The position numbers and the translations under genes are program-made. From Pseudomonadota bacterium (GTDB lineage Bacteria; Pseudomonadota; Gammaproteobacteria; Burkholderiales; Rhodocyclaceae): a stretch of 64,000 nucleotides of DNA. This document shows, piece by piece, positions 59,821-64,000 of this stretch. The stretch lies in the NCBI GenBank assembly GCA_023459095.1, contig JAEWVQ010000148.1, forward strand, positions 1 through 64,000, read 5' to 3'. The notes beneath the pieces were generated by a model. The model did not search any database, had not been told where the DNA came from, and saw only the letters and a program-made list of their open reading frames with translations. Numbering within the stretch: the stretch's first letter is position 1; the number at the start of each line of letters is the position of its first letter.

Positions 59821-60869
59821 TGGAAGCGATGCTGCAACCGGTGGCCGAGCTGTTCGGCCCTGCCTGGCCGGCGGTGTGGACCCTGGTCAAGATCGTCGCG
59901 ATCGTCGCGCCCCTGATGATCTGCGTCGCCTACCTGACGTATTTCGAGCGCAAGGTGATCGGTTACATGCAGGTGCGGATCGGCCCCAACCGGGTCGGCC
60001 CCGCCGGGCTGCTGCAGCCGATCGCCGACGGCGTCAAGCTGCTGCTCAAGGAAATCATCGTGCCGAGCGGCGCGAGCAAGGGCCTGTTCATCATCGGACC
60101 CATCCTCGCCATCGCACCGTCGCTGGCGGCGTGGGCGGTGATCCCGTTCGACGACGGCATGGTGCTCGCCAATGTCAATGCCGGCCTGCTGTTCCTGCTC
60201 GCGATCACCTCGATGGAAGTCTATGGGGTGATCGTCGCCGGCTGGGCGTCGAACTCCAAGTACGCCTTCCTCGGCGCGATGCGTGCGGCTGCGCAGATGG
60301 TGTCCTACGAGGTGTCGATGGGCTTCGCGCTGATCTGCGTGCTGCTGATTTCGGCCAGCCTCAACCTCACCGACATCGTCACCTCGCAGGGTACCGGCCG
60401 CTTCGCCGACATGGGCCTGGGTTTCCTGTCGTGGAACTGGCTGCCGCTGCTGCCTATGTTCGTGGTGTACGTGATCTCGGGCATCGCCGAAACCAACCGC
60501 GCGCCGTTCGACGTCGTCGAAGGTGAAGCCGAAGTGGTCGCCGGCCACATGGTCGAGTACTCCGGCATGGCGTTCGCGCTGTTCTTCCTCGCCGAGTACG
60601 CGAACATGATCCTGGTGTCGATCCTGACCTCGGTTCTGTTCCTCGGCGGCTGGCTCTCACCGGTGGGCTTCCTGCCCGACGGCTTCTTCTGGCTGGCGCT
60701 CAAGACGGCCTTCATCCTGCTGCTGTTCCTGTGGGCGCGCGCGACCTTCCCCCGTTTCCGCTACGACCACATCATGCGGCTGGGCTGGAAGGTATTCATT
60801 CCCGTCACCCTCGTCTGGGTGGTGGTGGTGGCGGTGTGGATGATGTCCCCGCTGTCGATCTGGAAGTGA
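59820..60869 (+). CDS. nuoH: NADH-quinone oxidoreductase subunit H
   Basis: Membrane subunit that forms the quinone entry with NuoB/NuoD. 349 residues, eight or more helices. Conserved loops: [19 protein letters not shown] near 56-74 and [19 protein letters not shown] near 220. ATG 59820 uses the A of the nuoG TGA. Confidence 0.97.
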   Translation: MEAMLQPVAELFGPAWPAVWTLVKIVAIVAPLMICVAYLTYFERKVIGYMQVRIGPNRVGPAGLLQPIADGVKLLLKEIIVPSGASKGLFIIGPILAIAPSLAAWAVIPFDDGMVLANVNAGLLFLLAITSMEVYGVIVAGWASNSKYAFLGAMRAAAQMVSYEVSMGFALICVLLISASLNLTDIVTSQGTGRFADMGLGFLSWNWLPLLPMFVVYVISGIAETNRAPFDVVEGEAEVVAGHMVEYSGMAFALFFLAEYANMILVSILTSVLFLGGWLSPVGFLPDGFFWLALKTAFILLLFLWARATFPRFRYDHIMRLGWKVFIPVTLVWVVVVAVWMMSPLSIWK

Positions 60870-60882
60870 GGTGCTGAAGATC

Positions 60883-61368
60883 ATGGGTGCCAAGGATTAC
60901 ATCGGCAGTCTGTTCCTGAAGGAACTGTTGAAGGGGATGGCGCTGACCGGGCGTCACTTCTTCCAGCGCAAGATCACCGTGCAGTTCCCCGAGGAGAAGA
61001 CGCCGCAGAGCGCGCGCTTCCGCGGCCTGCACGCCCTGCGCCGCTATCCGAACGGCGAGGAGCGCTGCATCGCGTGCAAGCTGTGCGAGGCGATCTGCCC
61101 GGCGATGGCGATCACCATCGAGTCGGATCAGCGTGACGACGGCTCGCGCCGCACCACGCGCTACGACATCGACCTCACCAAGTGCATCTTCTGCGGTTTC
61201 TGCGAGGAGGCCTGTCCGGTCGATGCCATCGTCGAGACGCGGGTGTTCGAGTATCACGGCGAGCAGCGCGGCGATCTCTACTACACCAAGCAGATGCTGC
61301 TGGCAGTGGGCGATCGCCACGAGGCGCAGATCGCCGCCGACCGCGAGCAGGAAGCCAAGTACCGCTAA
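60883..61368 (+). CDS. nuoI: NADH-quinone oxidoreductase subunit I
   Basis: Carries two [4Fe-4S] clusters (N6a, N6b) linking the Fe-S chain to NuoB. 161 residues from ATG 60883; an in-frame GTG at 60871 is the alternative start. Both ferredoxin motifs are perfect: [12 protein letters not shown] and [16 protein letters not shown] overlaps the start of the 13-base gap after nuoH. Confidence 0.95.
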   Translation: MGAKDYIGSLFLKELLKGMALTGRHFFQRKITVQFPEEKTPQSARFRGLHALRRYPNGEERCIACKLCEAICPAMAITIESDQRDDGSRRTTRYDIDLTKCIFCGFCEEACPVDAIVETRVFEYHGEQRGDLYYTKQMLLAVGDRHEAQIAADREQEAKYR

Positions 61369-61374
61369 GGGGAG

Positions 61375-61390
61375 GGCGCCCGCGGGCGCC
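61375..61390 (+). other. intercistronic palindrome nuoI-nuoJ
   Basis: GGCGCCCGCGGGCGCC forms a 6-bp stem with a 4-base loop 6 bases after the nuoI stop. It has no T tract. Confidence 0.35.
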
Positions 61391-61401
61391 GCGCACAGAA
61401 C

Positions 61402-62004
61402 ATGGAATTCAAGACCTTCGTCTTCTACTTTCTCGCCGTGATCATGGTGTTCGCGGCGTTGAGGGTGATCACCGCACGCAACCCGGTGCACGCGGCGCTG
61501 TTCCTGGTGCTGACCTTCTTCAACGCCGGCGGCATCTGGCTGCTGCTCCACGCCGAGTTTCTCGCCATCACCCTGGTCATGGTCTATGTCGGCGCGGTGA
61601 TGGTGCTGTTCCTGTTCGTGGTGATGATGCTCGACATCAATATCGACCGCGTTCGCCAGGGGTTCTGGAGTTATCTGCCGGTGGGCGCGCTGATCGGCGT
61701 GCTGATGGTGATCGAAATGGCGATGGTGCTCGGCGGCCGCTACTTCGGCCTCGATGCGATGCCCGCGCCGCCCTCGCTGCAGGCTGGCTACAGCAACACG
61801 CGCGAACTGGGCCGCGTGCTGTACACCGACTACGTCTATCCGTTCGAGCTCGCCTCGCTGGTGCTGCTGGTGGCGATGATCGCCGCGGTGTCGCTGACCC
61901 TGCGCAAGCGCAAGGGCACCAAGGCCATTGACCCGGCCCTCCAGGTCGCGGTCAAGCGCGAGGGCCGCGTCGAGTTGGTGAAGATGCAGGCCGAGAAGGA
62001 ATAA
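61402..62004 (+). CDS. nuoJ: NADH-quinone oxidoreductase subunit J
   Basis: Membrane subunit with five helices, 200 residues. Family segment NPVHAALFLVLTFFNAGGIW (about 28-47) and the pi-bulge helix ITLVMVYVGAVMVLFLFVVMM (part shown) are clear. The C-terminus is a charged cytoplasmic tail. Confidence 0.95.
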   Translation: MEFKTFVFYFLAVIMVFAALRVITARNPVHAALFLVLTFFNAGGIWLLLHAEFLAITLVMVYVGAVMVLFLFVVMMLDINIDRVRQGFWSYLPVGALIGVLMVIEMAMVLGGRYFGLDAMPAPPSLQAGYSNTRELGRVLYTDYVYPFELASLVLLVAMIAAVSLTLRKRKGTKAIDPALQVAVKREGRVELVKMQAEKE

Positions 62005-62028
62005 CCCACAGGCGCGAACAAGAACCGT

Positions 62029-62045
62029 GCCGGCCTGCCGCCGGC
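62029..62045 (+). other. intercistronic hairpin nuoJ-nuoK
   Basis: GCCGGC (62029-62034) pairs with GCCGGC (62040-62045) around CTGCC, in the 59-base nuoJ-nuoK gap. It has no T tract. Confidence 0.35.
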
Positions 62046-62063
62046 GCGATCAGGGAGTCATAG

Positions 62064-62369
62064 ATGCTTTCGCTTTCCCACTACCTCATTCTGGGCGCGA
62101 TCCTGTTCGCGATCAGCGTGGTCGGGATCTTCCTCAACCGGAAGAACCTCATCGTCCTGCTGATGGCCATCGAGTTGATGCTGCTCGCGGTCAACCTGAA
62201 CTTCGTCGCGTTCTCCCACTACCTGGGCGACATCGCGGGCCAGGTCTTCGTTTTCTTCATCCTCACCGTGGCGGCCGCGGAATCGGCAATCGGCCTCGCC
62301 ATTCTGGTCGTGCTGTTCCGCAATCTGCGCACGATCCATGTGGATGATCTGGACAGCCTCAAGGGTTAA
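62064..62369 (+). CDS. nuoK: NADH-quinone oxidoreductase subunit K
   Basis: Small Mrp-antiporter-like (MnhC-type) membrane subunit, 101 residues, three helices. The proton-path glutamates lie in [16 protein letters not shown] and [19 protein letters not shown] precedes ATG 62064. It lies 12 bases before nuoL. Confidence 0.97.
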   Translation: MLSLSHYLILGAILFAISVVGIFLNRKNLIVLLMAIELMLLAVNLNFVAFSHYLGDIAGQVFVFFILTVAAAESAIGLAILVVLFRNLRTIHVDDLDSLKG

Positions 62370-62381
62370 GGAAGCGTCACG

Positions 62382-64000
62382 ATGACGGACATGCAGAAGC
62401 TCTATCTCCTCGTGCCGCTGGCGCCGCTGGCCGGCGCCATCCTCGCCGGCCTGTTCGGCCGGCTGATCGGCCGCACCGGAGCCCACCTCGTCACCATTCT
62501 CGGCGTGGCGGTCGCGCTCGGCGCCTCGGTGGTGATCTATCAGGACGTGGCCGCCGGCAACACCTTCAACGGCACGATCTACACCTGGATGCAGGCCGGC
62601 GGCCTGACCTTCGAGGTCGGCTTCCTGATCGACTCGCTGACCGTGATGATGATGCTGGTAGTGACCTTCGTGTCGCTGATGGTGCACCTCTACACCATCG
62701 GCTACATGCACGACGACCCCGGCTACCAGCGCTTCTTCAGCTACATCTCGCTGTTTACGTTCTCGATGCTGATGCTGGTGATGTCCAACAACTTCCTGCA
62801 GCTGTTCTTCGGCTGGGAAGCGGTGGGCCTCGTTTCCTATCTGCTGATCGGTTTCTGGTACGAGCGGCCGACCGCGATCTACGCCAACCTCAAGGCCTTC
62901 CTGGTCAACCGCGTCGGTGACTTCGGCTTCCTGCTCGGCATCGGCCTGATCGCAGCCTACGCCGGCAGCCTCAACTACGCCGAAGTGTTCGCCAAGGCCG
63001 GCGAACTGGCGGCGCAGGACATGGCGGTTACCGGCTGGCCGCTGATCACCGCGATCTGCATCTGCCTGTTCATCGGCGCGATGGGCAAATCCGCCCAGGT
63101 ACCGCTGCACGTCTGGCTGCCGGATTCGATGGAAGGCCCGACCCCGATCTCGGCGCTGATCCACGCCGCAACCATGGTCACCGCGGGCATCTTCATGGTG
63201 GCGCGCATGTCGCCGCTGTTCGAGCTGTCTGAAGCGGCGCTCTCCTTCGTGCTGGTGATCGGTGCGACCACCGCGCTGTTCATGGGCTTCCTCGGCATCG
63301 TGCAGAACGACGTCAAGCGCGTGGTGGCCTATTCGACGCTCTCCCAGCTCGGTTACATGACCGTCGCCCTCGGCGTCTCGGCCTACTCGGCGGCGGTGTT
63401 CCACCTGATGACCCACGCCTTCTTCAAGGCTCTGCTGTTCCTCGGCGCCGGTTCGGTGATCATGGGCAAGCACCACGATCAGGACATGCGCAACATGGGC
63501 GGGCTGTGGAAGTACATGCCGGTGACCTGGTTCACCTCGCTGCTCGGTTCGCTCGCGCTGATCGGTTTCCCGCTGTTCTCCGGCTTCTATTCCAAGGATT
63601 CGATCATCGAGGCGGTGCACGCGTCGACGATCCCTGGCGCCGGCTACGCGCTGTTCTGTGTCCTGCTGGGTGTGTTCGTCACCGCGTTCTACTCGTTCCG
63701 GATGTATTTCCTGGTGTTCCATGGCAAGGAGCGCTTCGGCAACGCCCATGCGCATGACCACCACGGCGACCACGACGACGAGGAACCGAGCGCCGACCAT
63801 CACCACGGCCTTGCCCCCGGGCAGAAGCCCCACGAGTCGCCCTGGGTGGTCACCGTGCCGCTGGTGCTGCTGGCGATTCCGTCGGTGCTGATCGGTTTCT
63901 TCACCATCGAGCCGATGCTGTTCGGCGAATGGTTCAAGGGTGTGATCTTTGTCGGCGACAACCACGTCGGCCTGAGCGAACTCGCCGCGAGCTTCCACGG
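62382..64000 (+). CDS. nuoL: NADH-quinone oxidoreductase subunit L (C-terminus outside window)
   Basis: Antiporter-like proton-pumping subunit at the end of the membrane arm. 539 codons are visible, and the frame is open at the window end (usual length about 610-680). GWEAVGLVSYLLIGFWY near 145-165, KSAQVPLHVWLPDSMEGPTP and the Lys/His proton path (LMTHAFFKALLFLGAG) are intact. A His/Asp-rich loop (HAHDHHGDHDDEEPSADHHHG, shown only in part here: HAHDHHGDHDD at about 457) lies between helices near residue 455-480, a feature found in several betaproteobacterial NuoL proteins. ATG 62382. Confidence 0.96.
   Translation, partial: MTDMQKLYLLVPLAPLAGAILAGLFGRLIGRTGAHLVTILGVAVALGASVVIYQDVAAGNTFNGTIYTWMQAGGLTFEVGFLIDSLTVMMMLVVTFVSLMVHLYTIGYMHDDPGYQRFFSYISLFTFSMLMLVMSNNFLQLFFGWEAVGLVSYLLIGFWYERPTAIYANLKAFLVNRVGDFGFLLGIGLIAAYAGSLNYAEVFAKAGELAAQDMAVTGWPLITAICICLFIGAMGKSAQVPLHVWLPDSMEGPTPISALIHAATMVTAGIFMVARMSPLFELSEAALSFVLVIGATTALFMGFLGIVQNDVKRVVAYSTLSQLGYMTVALGVSAYSAAVFHLMTHAFFKALLFLGAGSVIMGKHHDQDMRNMGGLWKYMPVTWFTSLLGSLALIGFPLFSGFYSKDSIIEAVHASTIPGAGYALFCVLLGVFVTAFYSFRMYFLVFHGKERFGNAHAHDHHGDHDDEEPSADHHHGLAPGQKPHESPWVVTVPLVLLAIPSVLIGFFTIEPMLFGEWFKGVIFVGDNHVGLSELAASFH

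Overview
The window is a GC-rich bacterial chromosome segment (about two-thirds G+C by eye), densely packed with genes. Gene content and order suggest a betaproteobacterium, most likely in the Rhodocyclales (Thauera/Azoarcus-like). The pointers are the secG - tRNA-Leu - nuoA-L arrangement, divergent fur/bamE and hrcA/nadK pairs, dapB-carA-carB-greA, rlmE-ftsH-folP-glmM, and an octaprenyl-diphosphate synthase of the ubiquinone pathway. The lineage is inferred from synteny and protein character, not from a search. No integrase, transposase, phage gene, CRISPR array or plasmid function was seen.

Layout. 1-7.6 kb: DEAD-box helicase rhlE (cut by the window edge), rlmM, the aldo-keto reductase tas, a small lipoprotein, an orphan ugpB-ugpQ glycerophosphodiester pair, ispB, and tRNA-Pro(CGG) with a clear terminator. 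7.6-13.5 kb is the most accessory-looking part: a periplasmic arylsulfatase, a LysR regulator, a large eight-haem c-type cytochrome with C-terminal HEAT/TPR-like repeats, and a PsiF-repeat protein. 13.5-20.5 kb: a run of minus-strand envelope genes, comprising two overlapping lipoprotein genes (one FlgO-like), a BT1/MFS-type permease, an LrgB-LrgA pair, a Gate-domain membrane protein and a chemoreceptor. 20.7-27.7 kb: mltB, ubiG, an OmpA-family protein, an MTA/SAH deaminase-type amidohydrolase, a cytosolic Ser/Thr kinase fused to a cyclic-nucleotide-binding-like domain, and a calcium-binding-type protein of unknown function.

27.7-45.7 kb is housekeeping: trxC, hemH, hrcA, nadK, recN, fur, bamE, dapB, carAB, greA, yhbY, rlmE, ftsH, folP and glmM. 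45.7-49.7 kb is pstSCAB for high-affinity phosphate uptake, preceded by a candidate Pho box. phoU is not next to it; a terminator and a second chemoreceptor follow. 51.5-64 kb: tpiA, secG, tRNA-Leu(GAG) and the NADH:quinone oxidoreductase (complex I) operon nuoA to nuoL, with nuoL running off the window end.

Best leads for a second look: the kinase/cNMP-fold fusion, whose nucleotide pocket seems to lack the phosphate-binding arginine; the carA leader, with a strong promoter and two mutually exclusive hairpins before an oligo-T tract; the octahaem-repeat cytochrome facing a LysR gene; a terminator inside the usual ftsH-folP-glmM operon; and an AT-rich LexA-like element on the recN promoter. 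I did not find a clearly new defence or mobile system.
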